Shown piece by piece: positions 9,771-18,392 of a stretch of 64,000 nucleotides of DNA. The stretch is from Stakelama sediminis (GTDB lineage: Bacteria; Pseudomonadota; Alphaproteobacteria; Sphingomonadales; Sphingomonadaceae), in NCBI RefSeq assembly GCF_014199335.1, contig NZ_JACIJI010000001.1:744001-808000 (forward strand), written 5' to 3'. Below the pieces are notes generated by a model. That model worked only from the letters and a program-made list of their open reading frames with translations. It was not told where the DNA came from and ran no database searches. Position 1 is the first letter of the stretch; each line of letters begins with the position of its first letter. The position numbers and the translations under genes were made by a program.

Positions 9771-10700
9771 ATGAAGTTGTCAGCCGCGCGCTATGCCCTG
9801 CCCACCCTCACCCTTGCGCTGCTGCTGTCGGGCTGCGGCGGGTCGAAGACGACGCCCGCCGCCAATATGGCGACGACCAACACCGTCGATACCGCTACAC
9901 CGACAGCGGCTCCGACCGCCACGCCTGAACCCGACGGCCCTGAACCCAACGGCATCGTGACTGCCACGCCCGTCCCCACGCCTTCCCCGACCGCCACGCC
10001 CGCACCGGCGCCCGGCGCTTCGCCGACACCCACGGCAGAGGTGAGCGCGCAGGATGCGGTCAATGTCATCCGCCGCTATTTCACCCTGCTCGCCAATCAC
10101 GAATATCGCGACGCGTATCTGCTTTGGGATCATGGCGGAAAATCGTCGGGAATGAGCGAAGAGGCATTTGCCAAAGCGCAGCGGAAATTCGACAGCGTCA
10201 ATGCGGAACTGGGTCCGCCCAGCCGGATCGATGCCGGTGCGGGCCAGCGGCACATCACCATTCCCGTCACCGTGCACGGGAAGCTGAGCGCCGGTGGCCC
10301 CTATCGTCTGGTCGGGCAGATGACGTTGCACCACACCGCCGATATTCCGGGCACCACCATGGCGGATCGTAGCTGGCATATCAGCGCCAGCGAGCTGAAT
10401 CCCCGCCCGCAAACCGGATCGCAGGATCAGGGGAGCAGCACGCCGCCGGAACAGCCGCAAACGGTCGCCGCGCGCTTTTCCTGCGTCGACGGCAGCAAGC
10501 TGCGCGTGGTGTTCGACAACAGCAATCAGACCGCGATGGTGTTTCGCGGTAAACAGCGTATCGCCAAACTCGACCAGCAGGAATCGGGATCGGGCATCCG
10601 CTATGGCGCGCAGGGCTATGAATTGCGCGGCAAGGGTAAGCAGATCGCGTTCAGTACGCCGAACACGCCGCCGCTTCCCTGTACGCAAATCGGAAAATAG
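9771..10700 (+). CDS. Lipoprotein with Pro/Thr linker and C-terminal MliC-like domain
   Basis: 309 aa. A lipobox (LLLSGC) is followed by a low-complexity Thr/Pro/Ala linker (residues about 25-90, repeated TPTP/TATP units). A middle domain (VNVIRRYFTLLANHEYRDAYLLWDH region) resembles NTF2-like folds. The last about 75 residues carry FSCVDGSKLRVVFDN, a glycine-rich strand pair and a terminal PPLPC. This is the pattern of MliC/PliC membrane-bound inhibitors of C-type lysozyme, with its two conserved cysteines. It probably sits in the envelope and may protect peptidoglycan from host or predator lysozyme. Confidence 0.8.
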   Translation: MKLSAARYALPTLTLALLLSGCGGSKTTPAANMATTNTVDTATPTAAPTATPEPDGPEPNGIVTATPVPTPSPTATPAPAPGASPTPTAEVSAQDAVNVIRRYFTLLANHEYRDAYLLWDHGGKSSGMSEEAFAKAQRKFDSVNAELGPPSRIDAGAGQRHITIPVTVHGKLSAGGPYRLVGQMTLHHTADIPGTTMADRSWHISASELNPRPQTGSQDQGSSTPPEQPQTVAARFSCVDGSKLRVVFDNSNQTAMVFRGKQRIAKLDQQESGSGIRYGAQGYELRGKGKQIAFSTPNTPPLPCTQIGK

Positions 10701-10718
10701 GGGTGGTTCAGGCGCGGC

Positions 10719-10964
10719 TCAGCCGACCAGTTTGAGCGCCTTTGCGATTTCCGCCTGATCCGCCGATGACTGCTGATCGGACTGACTGCTGCTGTCACTG
10801 TCGGGAGAGGTGGCGGACTGGCTGGCCTGAGTCTTGGCCTGTGCCTTGCCGTGATTGGAGGGTGCGACGCCGGCTATCGAAATCGCAGTCCAGATTACAC
10901 CTGCCGCCCACAGCACCGCCCACCAGCGGTTGCGAAATATTCGACTTGGACGTGCAGGGATCAT
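10719..10964 (-). CDS. Small single-pass membrane protein, hypothetical
   Basis: 81 aa. Basic N terminus (ARPSRIFRNR), one transmembrane segment (WWAVLWAAGVIWTAISIAGV) and a Ser/Gln/Asp-rich tail (QSATSPDSDSSSQSDQQSS). No family recognised. A weak GAGAG ribosome site precedes the ATG. It follows the glycine-zipper gene on the same strand but is separated from it by an intrinsic terminator. Coding status rests on the clean TM/soluble architecture and the lack of a better reading on the other strand. Confidence 0.55.
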   Translation of the reverse strand: MIPARPSRIFRNRWWAVLWAAGVIWTAISIAGVAPSNHGKAQAKTQASQSATSPDSDSSSQSDQQSSADQAEIAKALKLVG

Positions 10965-11016
10965 GCAGCGTTTCTCTCACGCGCGGGTAAACAAGGCATG
11001 AGGGGATATGGTTAAG

Positions 11017-11043
11017 AAAAAATGGGAGCGCCGAAACGCTCCC
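11017..11043 (-). terminator. Intrinsic terminator after the glycine-zipper gene
   Basis: Read on the minus strand, GGGAGCG pairs with CGCTCCC across a 6-nt loop and is followed by ATTTTTTC. It lies 23 bp past the stop of the gene at 11067-11543. Confidence 0.85.
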
Positions 11044-11066
11044 TCAATCTGCGCAAGACCGGGATG

Positions 11067-11543
11067 TTAGCGGCAGACCACCTGCCCGCGATCAATCTCC
11101 CGACCGATGAGTGCACCGGCGGCGCCGCCAAGTACGGTGGACAGGACGACTGAATCGCCACGGCCCAGACGGTTGCCGAGCAGGCCACCAATCGCTGCAC
11201 CCGCAATCAGGCCGGTCGTACCGTCCGAACGACGGCAGTAATAACGACCATTATAGCCGCGATAGACCCGCATTCCGCGATAGACCGGCACCGGCCGATA
11301 GTTCGAGGAATAATAGCGGTCGGCATAATAATGCCGATAACCGGGGTGATAGTTATAATTATATCTGTGCCAGCGGGCGCGATCGCGGCGGCGTTCGCGG
11401 CGCTCATGATGCTTGTACTGACCATAATGGTGGCCATTGTCATGATGATAGCCGTGACGGCCATGGTCGCGGTGCTGGGCTGCCGCAGGCAATACAGGCA
11501 TGGCCAGCGCAACTGCCGCAGCGCTTAAAAATACGGTACGCAT
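11067..11543 (-). CDS. Secreted glycine-zipper 2TM protein, His/Tyr/Arg-rich
   Basis: 158 aa from the ATG at 11543, chosen because AAGGAG lies 6 bp before it. A signal peptide ends at LPAAAQ. The following about 70 residues are a His/Arg/Tyr-rich stretch (HHDNGHHYGQYKHHERRERR and many YY pairs), then NGRYYCRRSDGTTG. Last comes a glycine-zipper domain: GLIAGAAIGGLLGNRLGRGD and VLGGAAGALIGREIDRG. Zippers of this type insert in membranes or line pores (Rick_17kDa/2TM family). The His-rich region could bind metal. Function unknown. Confidence 0.82.
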   Translation of the reverse strand: MRTVFLSAAAVALAMPVLPAAAQHRDHGRHGYHHDNGHHYGQYKHHERRERRRDRARWHRYNYNYHPGYRHYYADRYYSSNYRPVPVYRGMRVYRGYNGRYYCRRSDGTTGLIAGAAIGGLLGNRLGRGDSVVLSTVLGGAAGALIGREIDRGQVVCR

Positions 11544-11650
11544 GCTGCTCTCCTTTCTCATTACACCCGATCAACGAGCGGCAGTATAGGGGGGTTGCAT
11601 GAACCGGAAACAACGTTCCGTTCAGCGCGGTGTTGGGCTACGGAACGAGC

Positions 11651-12046
11651 ATGTCGACCTTCACCAAACAGATTACCGCAAGGCCCGATGACATCGACGA
11701 ACTGGGCCATGTCAACAATGCGGTATGGGTTCAGTGGATTCAGGATGTCGCGGTCGAACACTGGAATGCGGTCGCATCGGCCGCACATCGCGACCGCTAT
11801 ATCTGGGTCGTGACCCGGCATGAGATCGACTATCGCGGCAATGTAAAGGCAGGCGAGACGGTAATGGCCGAAACCTGGGTACCCGACCCGCCACGCGGGG
11901 CACGTTTCGACCGGCACATGCGCTTTACCGGCAAGGATGGGTCGGTGAAGGTAGAGGCGAAAACCACCTGGGCGATCATCGACCGCGAAAGCCAGCGCCT
12001 GATCCGCGTCCCGGCAGAGGTGGCCGCCCCTTTTCTCGCAGGCTAG
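11651..12046 (+). CDS. 4HBT-fold acyl-CoA thioesterase
   Basis: 131 aa from the ATG at 11651, because the residues before it are not conserved-looking. ITARPDDIDELGHVNNAVWVQWIQD is the hot-dog-fold signature of 4-hydroxybenzoyl-CoA thioesterase/YbgC relatives (shown here split: DDIDELGHVNN and VWVQWIQD); the Asp and His-Val-Asn-Asn are the active-site helix. It hydrolyses an acyl-CoA thioester in the cytosol. Spacing from neighbours gives no pathway clue. Confidence 0.88.
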   Translation: MSTFTKQITARPDDIDELGHVNNAVWVQWIQDVAVEHWNAVASAAHRDRYIWVVTRHEIDYRGNVKAGETVMAETWVPDPPRGARFDRHMRFTGKDGSVKVEAKTTWAIIDRESQRLIRVPAEVAAPFLAG

Positions 12047-12055
12047 GTTCCTCCC

Positions 12056-12682
12056 TCAGGCGCTGCAATCCCCGATCCGTTGCGACTTCACCTCCATCGT
12101 CGTGGTGCCGGTATCCTTGCCCGTCGCATCCTTGCGGGTCATCGTGGTTTGCACGTCGAAGCTGGTTGCGCCGAACGTGCCCTTATGCTGCACCACCACC
12201 GTTCCCGGCCCGTCCGGGGCGGGACATTCAAGCTGCGCGTCGATCCGCCCGCCCTGCATCGAGAAATGGTCATATCGGCACTTGCCGGTGGGATCGACCG
12301 CACGTTCGAACAGCGGACGCTGCATCCGGTCGGCAGTGACGCAGGTCGTATCGGTCTGTTCCTTCTGCATCTGCTCCTGCATCAGTTTCGCCACCGCCGA
12401 CCCCTTGGGAATGTCCGAACTTTCCAGTTTCAGGATGCGGGTGGTCGTTTTCCACTCACCGGGCTGCTGCTTCGGCAGGTCCCTGGCCTTTGCGGTGACA
12501 TCGGCGACACTCGCATTCTTCATACTGACCGCGCCGTTATCGGCGGTGCCCTTTCCGCCGCATCCCGCGAGCAGCAGCACACCCGCCAGAATAATTTTGT
12601 TGTAGCGCGGAAAATTCCTTTGGAATTTCCGGGAGGGGGAGCGGGCCGGTGCGGCAATCTCAACTGATATATTATTTCGCAT
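12056..12682 (-). CDS. DUF3617 domain lipoprotein
   Basis: 208 aa from the ATG at 12682, which has GAGGAG 7 bp upstream; ATG 12688 is also possible. The N terminus is long for a signal peptide, with a basic stretch before [11 protein letters not shown] (lipobox). The mature region has [10 protein letters not shown], a cysteine pair (TTCVTADRM and GKCRYDHFS) and the closing KSQRIGDC, the DUF3617 pattern, a periplasmic family of unknown role abundant in sphingomonads. A paralogue lies at 27865-28338. Divergent from uvrB. Confidence 0.82.
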   Translation of the reverse strand: MRNNISVEIAAPARSPSRKFQRNFPRYNKIILAGVLLLAGCGGKGTADNGAVSMKNASVADVTAKARDLPKQQPGEWKTTTRILKLESSDIPKGSAVAKLMQEQMQKEQTDTTCVTADRMQRPLFERAVDPTGKCRYDHFSMQGGRIDAQLECPAPDGPGTVVVQHKGTFGATSFDVQTTMTRKDATGKDTGTTTMEVKSQRIGDCSA

Positions 12683-12750
12683 CCCCATTCTCCTCTGTTT
12701 GCTATCGGGCGCGTTGCGAGGGAACGCATGGCGTCCCATATCGTGTCCCT

Positions 12751-14940
12751 ATGGCAATCCAGATTCGCACCAGCCTGGACGAACCCGAAACCGGACAGGC
12801 CTTCGTACCGCATCGCCCCGACCGCCCGGAAAAGACCGAGGGCGGAAAGGCGTTCAAACTTGTCAGCGACTATGAACCGTCGGGCGACCAGCCGACGGCG
12901 ATTGCCGAACTGGTCGCGGCGGCGAAAGCAGGCGAAAAGGATCAGGTGCTGCTGGGCGTCACCGGTTCGGGCAAGACCTTCACCATGGCAAAGGTGGTCG
13001 AGGCGTTGCAGCGCCCCGCGCTGATCCTGGCCCCTAACAAGATTCTCGCCGCGCAGCTTTATGGCGAGTTCAAGAGTTTCTTTCCCGAAAACGCGGTCGA
13101 ATATTTCGTCAGCTATTACGATTATTACCAGCCCGAAGCCTATGTCCCGCGTTCCGACACCTATATCGAGAAAGAGTCGAGCGTAAATGAGGCGATCGAC
13201 CGGATGCGCCATTCGGCCACCCGCGCGCTGCTCGAACGCGACGATGTGCTGATCGTCGCGTCAGTGTCGTGCCTGTACGGTATCGGCTCGGTCGAAACCT
13301 ATTCGGCGATGATCTTCGACATCAAAAAGGGCGAGACGGTCGATCAGCGCGAAATCATCCGCAAGCTGGTCGCGCTTCAGTATAAGCGCAACGACGGGGC
13401 ATTCACGCGCGGCACGTTTCGCGTGCGCGGCGACAGTCTGGAACTCTTCCCCTCGCACTATGAAGACACCGCCTGGCGCGTCAGCTTTTTCGGTGACGAG
13501 ATCGAGGAGATCGTCGAGTTCGATCCGCTGACCGGCAGTAAGGTCGCGAGCCTCGACCGCGTGCGCGTGTTCGCCAATTCGCACTATGTGACACCGGGGC
13601 CGACGCTGAAACAGGCGATGGGGGCGATCCGGCACGAACTGGCCGAGCGGCTGAAGGAGTTGCAGGCGGAAGGGAAATTGCTGGAGGCGCAGCGGCTGGA
13701 GCAGCGCACCAATTTCGATCTGGAAATGATCGCCGCGACGGGAAGCTGCGCCGGCATTGAGAATTACAGCCGCTTCCTGACCGGGCGCCTGCCCGGCGAG
13801 CCGCCGCCGACGCTGTTCGAATATCTGCCCGAAAACGCGCTGTTATTCGTCGATGAAAGCCACCAGACGGTGCCGCAGGTCGGCGGCATGGCGCGCGGCG
13901 ACCACCGCCGCAAGATCACACTCGCCGAATATGGCTTTCGCCTGCCGAGTTGTATCGACAACCGCCCGCTGCGCTTCAACGAATGGGACGCGATGCGCCC
14001 ACAGACGGTGTGCGTTTCCGCCACGCCGGGCGGCTGGGAGATGGAGCAGACCGGTGGTGTGTTCACCGAACAGGTGATCCGCCCGACCGGGCTGATCGAT
14101 CCGCCGGTCGAGATCCGCCCTGTAGAGGAACAGGTGCAGGACCTGATTCAGGAGTGCAAAAAGACCGCTGAAATGGGTTATCGCACGCTGGTCACGACGC
14201 TGACCAAGCGGATGGCCGAGGACCTGACCGAATATATGCACGAAGCGGGTATCAAGGTCCGCTACATGCATTCGGATGTCGAGACGCTGGAACGTATCGA
14301 GCTGATCCGCGACCTGCGCATGGGCGTCTATGACGTGCTGGTGGGCATCAACCTGCTGCGCGAAGGGCTGGACATTCCCGAATGCGGGCTGGTCGCGATC
14401 CTCGATGCGGACAAGGAAGGCTTTCTGCGCAGCGAAACCTCGCTCATTCAGACGATCGGGCGCGCCGCGCGCAATGTCGAGGGGCGCGTCATCCTCTATG
14501 CCGACCGCATGACCGGCAGCATGGAGCGCGCGCTCAACGAAACGGGGCGGCGGCGTGAAAAGCAGGAGGCGTACAACGCCGAACACGGCATTACCCCTGC
14601 CACGGTGAAAAAGAATATCGGCGACATCATCGCCCATGTCGCCAGCAAGGATCAGGTGACGGTCGAGATCGACGACGACAAGCCGCACATGGTCGGCCAC
14701 AATCTGCGCCACCATATCGAAGACCTTGAAAAGAAAATGCGCGAAGCCGCCGCCAATCTGGAGTTCGAGGAAGCGGGCCGGTTGCGCGACGAAATCCGCG
14801 CGCTGGAAAACGAGGAACTGGGCCTGAGCGATGCCGAGAAAAAGGCGCCCGTCATGGGCCGCTCCAACGAAGGCAAACCCGGCACCCGCAAGACGCGCTA
14901 CGGCAAGACGCAACGGAAATTCGGAGGCGGGCGACGCTAG
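12751..14940 (+). CDS. uvrB: Excinuclease ABC subunit B
   Basis: 729 aa from the ATG at 12751; a longer open frame upstream lacks similarity. UvrB is the damage-verifying helicase of nucleotide excision repair and works with UvrA and UvrC. Walker A GVTGSGKT is at about residues 70-76, the beta-hairpin region has [12 protein letters not shown], the DEAD-like box is VDESHQTVP, and helicase motif VI is QTIGRAARN. The C-terminal UVR motif ([20 protein letters not shown]) binds UvrC. No SOS box was recognised in the 68 bp before it. Only a weak ribosome site. Confidence 0.98.
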   Translation: MAIQIRTSLDEPETGQAFVPHRPDRPEKTEGGKAFKLVSDYEPSGDQPTAIAELVAAAKAGEKDQVLLGVTGSGKTFTMAKVVEALQRPALILAPNKILAAQLYGEFKSFFPENAVEYFVSYYDYYQPEAYVPRSDTYIEKESSVNEAIDRMRHSATRALLERDDVLIVASVSCLYGIGSVETYSAMIFDIKKGETVDQREIIRKLVALQYKRNDGAFTRGTFRVRGDSLELFPSHYEDTAWRVSFFGDEIEEIVEFDPLTGSKVASLDRVRVFANSHYVTPGPTLKQAMGAIRHELAERLKELQAEGKLLEAQRLEQRTNFDLEMIAATGSCAGIENYSRFLTGRLPGEPPPTLFEYLPENALLFVDESHQTVPQVGGMARGDHRRKITLAEYGFRLPSCIDNRPLRFNEWDAMRPQTVCVSATPGGWEMEQTGGVFTEQVIRPTGLIDPPVEIRPVEEQVQDLIQECKKTAEMGYRTLVTTLTKRMAEDLTEYMHEAGIKVRYMHSDVETLERIELIRDLRMGVYDVLVGINLLREGLDIPECGLVAILDADKEGFLRSETSLIQTIGRAARNVEGRVILYADRMTGSMERALNETGRRREKQEAYNAEHGITPATVKKNIGDIIAHVASKDQVTVEIDDDKPHMVGHNLRHHIEDLEKKMREAAANLEFEEAGRLRDEIRALENEELGLSDAEKKAPVMGRSNEGKPGTRKTRYGKTQRKFGGGRR

Positions 14941-15012
14941 GTTTTCAACCTCTTGCCCTTTGCCGCCGACCGGATCATGGTAACGATCACAATAATCCAG
15001 GGGAGGATGAAA

Positions 15013-16080
15013 ATGGCGGATCGGCGGATCACGAAGTTTCTGACGGCGGCGGCCGCGATTGCAGTCGGGGGAATGACCATCGCCGCGGCGACCCCGGTGC
15101 CCGATACCGCCGGCCTCTACACCCCTGCTCCGGCGGCGGTACCGACGACCGGCATTTCCCTGCCGCTCGGAAAATGCGTCAATATGGGCAATCATCTGGA
15201 GGCACCGAATGAGGGTGACTGGGGCCGCAAGATTGCCGATTCCGATTTCACCAACATCAAGCAGGCCGGATTTTCGACCATCCGCCTGCCGGTACGCTTT
15301 GCCGGGCATGCGCAGGAAGCGGCTCCCTATACCATCGACCCCGCCTTCATGGCGCGTGTTCACCATGTCGTTTCAACCGCCACCGCGGCGGGGCTGAATG
15401 TCATTCTGGACCTGCACAACTATGACGCACTGATGACCGATCCCGCCGGGAACAGCGCGCGGCTGGCGGGCCTGTGGAAACAGGTCGCGGCTTCGTTCGC
15501 GTCAGCCCCCGATACGGTGTGGTTCGAGATCATCAACGAACCGCATGACAAGTTCGACAATGCCAACCTGCTGGCGACCGTCAGCCCCTCTCTGGCGGCG
15601 ATCCGCGCCACCAACCCCAAACGTCCCGTCATTATCGGCGGAGGGCACTGGTCGGGCATCGATTCGCTGGCGACGCTGCAACTACCCGACGACCCTTATG
15701 TCGTTCCCACGTTCCATTATTACGATCCGTTCCCCTTCACCCATCAGGGGGCGAAATGGGTCAAACCGACGCCGCCACCGATCGGCGCGACCTTCGGCAG
15801 CAAGAAGGACATTACCGAGCTGAACGCCAGTCTGGATAAGGTGAAAGCCTATATGAAGCGGACCGGCCGCGTGCCGTTCGTCGGAGAATTCGGGGCAATC
15901 GACATTCCGCAAATGCCGGTGGCGCAACGGATCAACTATTACGCCACGGTCAGCGCCGCCTATGCCTCTATCGGCGTGCAGAGCTGCGCCTGGGCCTACA
16001 CCAATACGTTTCCGCTCTATAAGAAGGATCATTGGATTCCGGGCATGGTGCGCGCCATTCGCACCACCAAAACGCTCTGA
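15013..16080 (+). CDS. Secreted glycoside hydrolase family 5 (cellulase-like)
   Basis: 355 aa from the ATG at 15013, placed 6 bp after AGGGGAGG. A signal peptide ends near AAATPVP. The TIM barrel begins with GKCVNMGNHLEAPNEGDWG. The catalytic acid is Glu176 in WFEIINEPHD and the nucleophile Glu292 in FVGEFGAI, with HNYDALMTDP between. This is the GH5 arrangement (endoglucanase, or beta-1,3/1,4-glucanase). The secretion signal implies periplasmic or extracellular action on a plant or bacterial glucan. It stands alone, without a polysaccharide locus, 72 bp after uvrB. Confidence 0.92.
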   Translation: MADRRITKFLTAAAAIAVGGMTIAAATPVPDTAGLYTPAPAAVPTTGISLPLGKCVNMGNHLEAPNEGDWGRKIADSDFTNIKQAGFSTIRLPVRFAGHAQEAAPYTIDPAFMARVHHVVSTATAAGLNVILDLHNYDALMTDPAGNSARLAGLWKQVAASFASAPDTVWFEIINEPHDKFDNANLLATVSPSLAAIRATNPKRPVIIGGGHWSGIDSLATLQLPDDPYVVPTFHYYDPFPFTHQGAKWVKPTPPPIGATFGSKKDITELNASLDKVKAYMKRTGRVPFVGEFGAIDIPQMPVAQRINYYATVSAAYASIGVQSCAWAYTNTFPLYKKDHWIPGMVRAIRTTKTL

Positions 16081-16181
16081 ATAGCCCCTTTCCGGCGCAT
16101 TACGCCCTATAACCCTTGTCTGAATGCCGTATCGCCCCCACAATGACCGGGCGGTTACGGAGATCGGCGCCCGACACCCGC

Positions 16182-16197
16182 ATACGCAACTGCGTAT
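16182..16197. promoter_or_regulatory. 16-bp palindrome upstream of the sensor kinase
   Basis: ATACGCA and TGCGTAT are perfect 7-bp arms around AC, 26 bp before the kinase ATG. It could be an operator or lie in the promoter. No regulator can be named from it. Confidence 0.4.
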
Positions 16198-16223
16198 CGT
16201 ATCAAGGATTCGGGCGGGGATTT

Positions 16224-17339
16224 ATGACGAGCAATTCCAATGGACCGGTGGCGTGTAGCGAAGCCGCGCGGTCCTCGGCAATCGACGAACACGGATTGGT
16301 CGAATGGTGCGGCGAAGGCCGGTTCGATTCGATCGTCGCGTATCTGTCGCGCCTGTGCGAAGCCCCCGTTTCGCTGGTTTCTCTGGTCGAAAGCGATCGG
16401 CAGCGATTTCTGGCAAAGGTCGGCATCGATGCCGAGGAAACCCCGCGTTCCGTATCGTTCTGCGCCCATGCCATGCGCGGCACCGCAATCATGGTGGTGC
16501 CCGACGCGACGCAGGATCGGCGTTTTCAGGACAATCCGCTGGTTACCGGCGCACCGCATATCCGCTTTTACGCCGGGGCGCCGCTGGTAACCCGCGAGGG
16601 CGTGCCGCTTGGCGCACTATGCGTCATCGACGACAAACCGCGTCCCGGCCTCAGCGCATTGCAGGAAGAAGCGCTGTACGTGATGGCCAGCGCGGTGATG
16701 GCGATCATCGATGCCCGCCGGGAATCCGAACAGCGTCTGCTCGTTACCCGCGAACTCAGCCATCGAATCAAGAATCTTTTCACGCTGGTGGGCGGTTTGA
16801 TCCATTTCTCCGCCGATTCGCACGGCAATGTCCCTCGTGAGGATCTGTCGCGCAGAGTCACCGCGCTCGGCCATGCCCATGCTCTGATCCATCACGACGG
16901 CCTGACGCAGGATGATGTCGAGGGTATCGATGCGACCGAACTGATCGAAACGCTGGTCGCCCCCTATCGATATGCGGACGGGGGCCGGCTGCACATCGAC
17001 GCCCCGGCGCTGATGCTGCCCGGGTCGATGGTAACGCCCTTTGCGCTGATCTTTCACGAATTCGCGACCAACGCCGCGAAATACGGGGCGCTGTCGTCGG
17101 CGGACGGAACGGTTTCGGTCGACATCACCGACAAGGACGGCCATATCGAAATTCTCTGGCGCGAACGCGGCGGCCCGGCCCTCGACCCGAAACTGGATCG
17201 CAGCGAGGGATTCGGAACGACGCTTATCGAACGGACCGTGGTACGCCAGTTGCGCGCCTCGCTCGACCGGGACTGGCAACCGGAGGGGCTGACGATCCGT
17301 TTGCGCCTGCCGTCACCGGCTATCGCAATCGCCGCGTGA
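16224..17339 (+). CDS. GAF-domain HWE-family sensor histidine kinase
   Basis: 371 aa, soluble, no membrane segment. A GAF domain (about residues 25-165; SVSFCAHAM, VPDATQDRRF, PLGALCVIDD) is followed by an HWE/HisKA_2 kinase. The phospho-acceptor is His180 in ELSHRIKN, the N box is FHEFATNAAKYGAL and the G box is GFGTTLIERTV. HWE kinases often feed general stress or light pathways through single-domain or PhyR-type regulators. No response regulator is adjacent, so this is an orphan. Start preceded by GGGGA. Confidence 0.9.
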   Translation: MTSNSNGPVACSEAARSSAIDEHGLVEWCGEGRFDSIVAYLSRLCEAPVSLVSLVESDRQRFLAKVGIDAEETPRSVSFCAHAMRGTAIMVVPDATQDRRFQDNPLVTGAPHIRFYAGAPLVTREGVPLGALCVIDDKPRPGLSALQEEALYVMASAVMAIIDARRESEQRLLVTRELSHRIKNLFTLVGGLIHFSADSHGNVPREDLSRRVTALGHAHALIHHDGLTQDDVEGIDATELIETLVAPYRYADGGRLHIDAPALMLPGSMVTPFALIFHEFATNAAKYGALSSADGTVSVDITDKDGHIEILWRERGGPALDPKLDRSEGFGTTLIERTVVRQLRASLDRDWQPEGLTIRLRLPSPAIAIAA

Positions 17340-17398
17340 TGCACCGCTTCCGGCGCGAACGGGCTTGAGCCGGACGCAACCGCACTCCATAAGGCCGC

Positions 17399-17965
17399 AT
17401 GATGCGTCGTTTGTTTTTCCCCGCCCTGCCGCTGATTGCACTGGTTGGAGTCGCCGGCTGTATTCCGCAAGGAGCAGCGCCGGTTCAGCCCCAGCCTGCG
17501 ACCCCGCAACCGGTGGTCAGGCCCGTGGCCGTACCCTCGCCGGTGCCGACACCGACGCCAACCCCGATAACCGGCGACTGGCGGGACTGGCCGCTGACGC
17601 CCGGCACCTGGACCTATCGTCAGGACAAGCGCGGGTCGATTGCGCTGTTTGGTGTACCCGGTGAAAACGCCCTGCTGACGTTGCGCTGCGATCTGGGACG
17701 CCGCACCATCTATCTGTCGCGCGCGGGCACGGCGCCGTCGGGCAGCATGGCGACCATTCGCACCACCGCGCTGACCCGCACGCTGCGCATGGCGCCGACG
17801 GGCGGAAGACCTCCCTATATGGCGGTTGCGATCCAGCCCGAAGACCGGTTGCTCGACGATATGGGCTATAGCCGCGGGCGGTTTCTGGTCGAAATACCGG
17901 GAATGCCGACACTGGTCGTACCCGCATGGGCCGAAGTGCTGCGCGTGACACAGGATTGCCGCTAA
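17399..17965 (+). CDS. Hypothetical lipoprotein
   Basis: 188 aa. Lipobox VAGC at about residue 21, then a Pro/Val/Thr linker (PVPTPTPTPITGDW). The globular domain contains TPGTWTYRQD, TLRCDLGRRTIYLSRAG and a closing VTQDCR with a probable disulfide. TPGTWxY followed by an LxCD strand is a pattern I associate with small periplasmic beta domains in sphingomonads, without a named family. ATG at 17399 or 17402. Confidence 0.75.
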   Translation: MMRRLFFPALPLIALVGVAGCIPQGAAPVQPQPATPQPVVRPVAVPSPVPTPTPTPITGDWRDWPLTPGTWTYRQDKRGSIALFGVPGENALLTLRCDLGRRTIYLSRAGTAPSGSMATIRTTALTRTLRMAPTGGRPPYMAVAIQPEDRLLDDMGYSRGRFLVEIPGMPTLVVPAWAEVLRVTQDCR

Positions 17966-18129
17966 AGCCGCTTACCGGTCCACACTGCCGATATCGCACG
18001 AAACAGCGTCTGCGCGGGAGCGCTACCGTATGCGTTTCAATCCATTTCGAGCAGGCAAAAGATAATTACGGAAATCGCGTCGTAATTCAAGACTTGTTCT
18101 GCGAGTCAGGATGATTCAATGATTCGCAT

Positions 18130-18145
18130 GTACCGGATACGGTAC
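18130..18145. promoter_or_regulatory. 16-bp palindrome upstream of the 18-codon ORF
   Basis: GTACCG and CGGTAC flank GATA. It ends 18 bp before the long ribosome binding site, so it could be an operator overlapping the promoter or a 5' hairpin in the transcript. No regulator is adjacent. Confidence 0.45.
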
Positions 18146-18163
18146 GACGTTCTTCAACTAGCG

Positions 18164-18176
18164 AAAGGAGGTGATC
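18164..18176 (+). promoter_or_regulatory. Extended Shine-Dalgarno sequence
   Basis: GAAAGGAGGTGATCC (18163-18177) is complementary to about 15 bases of the usual bacterial 16S rRNA 3' end. Ordinary genes in this window show 4-8 matches. The GGAGG core ends 7 bp before the ATG at 18179. It fixes the start of the short ORF. Confidence 0.75.
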
Positions 18177-18178
18177 CG

Positions 18179-18235
18179 ATGTCTCATGGTTCAGCAATGG
18201 GGTCGGTTCAGTTCGTTCGGGAGACGCGCCGCTAA
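18179..18235 (+). CDS. 18-residue ORF (possible small protein or leader peptide)
   Basis: Encodes MSHGSAMGSVQFVRETRR. It has an ATG, ideal spacing from an extended Shine-Dalgarno sequence, and a TAA stop. It is followed by about 120 nt of structured-looking RNA and a rho-independent terminator, with no downstream gene on this strand before the terminator, so it is not an obvious leader of a structural gene. Either the peptide or the RNA could be the functional product. Too short for homology by eye; conservation in other sphingomonads would decide. Confidence 0.55.
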   Translation: MSHGSAMGSVQFVRETRR

Positions 18236-18356
18236 CAAGATGCCGCTGTCGGGGGACCGGGGAAAATTCCTTCCCAATCAACGCTCCCGATGAAAGACGG
18301 CATCCGCGGCTCGCATGGTCTCCCGGGCTGGAACTTCCGGCCGCTGACCATGCTTT
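18236..18356 (+). ncRNA. Putative structured RNA segment between short ORF and terminator
   Basis: Contains several short complementary blocks, for example GGGGAA with TTCCC around 18259-18274, and CCGG pairs and GGAA-C-TTCC around 18323-18340, then GGTC/GACC around 18317-18350. Together with the upstream ribosome site and downstream terminator this suggests a dual-function small RNA of about 220-260 nt. Fold not computed. Confidence 0.35.
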
Positions 18357-18392
18357 GGGCTGTCGGGCTCTGCGGGGTCCGGCAGCCCTTTT
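18357..18392 (+). terminator. Intrinsic terminator of the short ORF/RNA unit
   Basis: GGGCTGTCGG pairs with CCGGCAGCCC (10 bp, one G-U) around a 12-nt loop and is followed by TTTT. The minus strand lacks a T tract, so it serves the plus strand, whose only candidate gene is the 18-codon ORF. Confidence 0.85.

Noticed and set aside
13843..15366. 507-codon minus-strand ORF opposite uvrB and the GH5 gene
   Set aside because: Runs through two clear genes in the opposite direction and shows no domain; a shadow ORF.
17340..17398. EcfG-like CGAAC motif before the lipoprotein at 17399
   Set aside because: The -35 is CGAAC and no CGTT occurs at the right spacing (CAAC instead).
18163..18177. Possible 16S rRNA fragment because it matches the anti-Shine-Dalgarno region
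   Set aside because: It is the complement, not a copy, of the 16S tail, and is followed by an ATG at ideal spacing; an extended ribosome site is the simpler reading.
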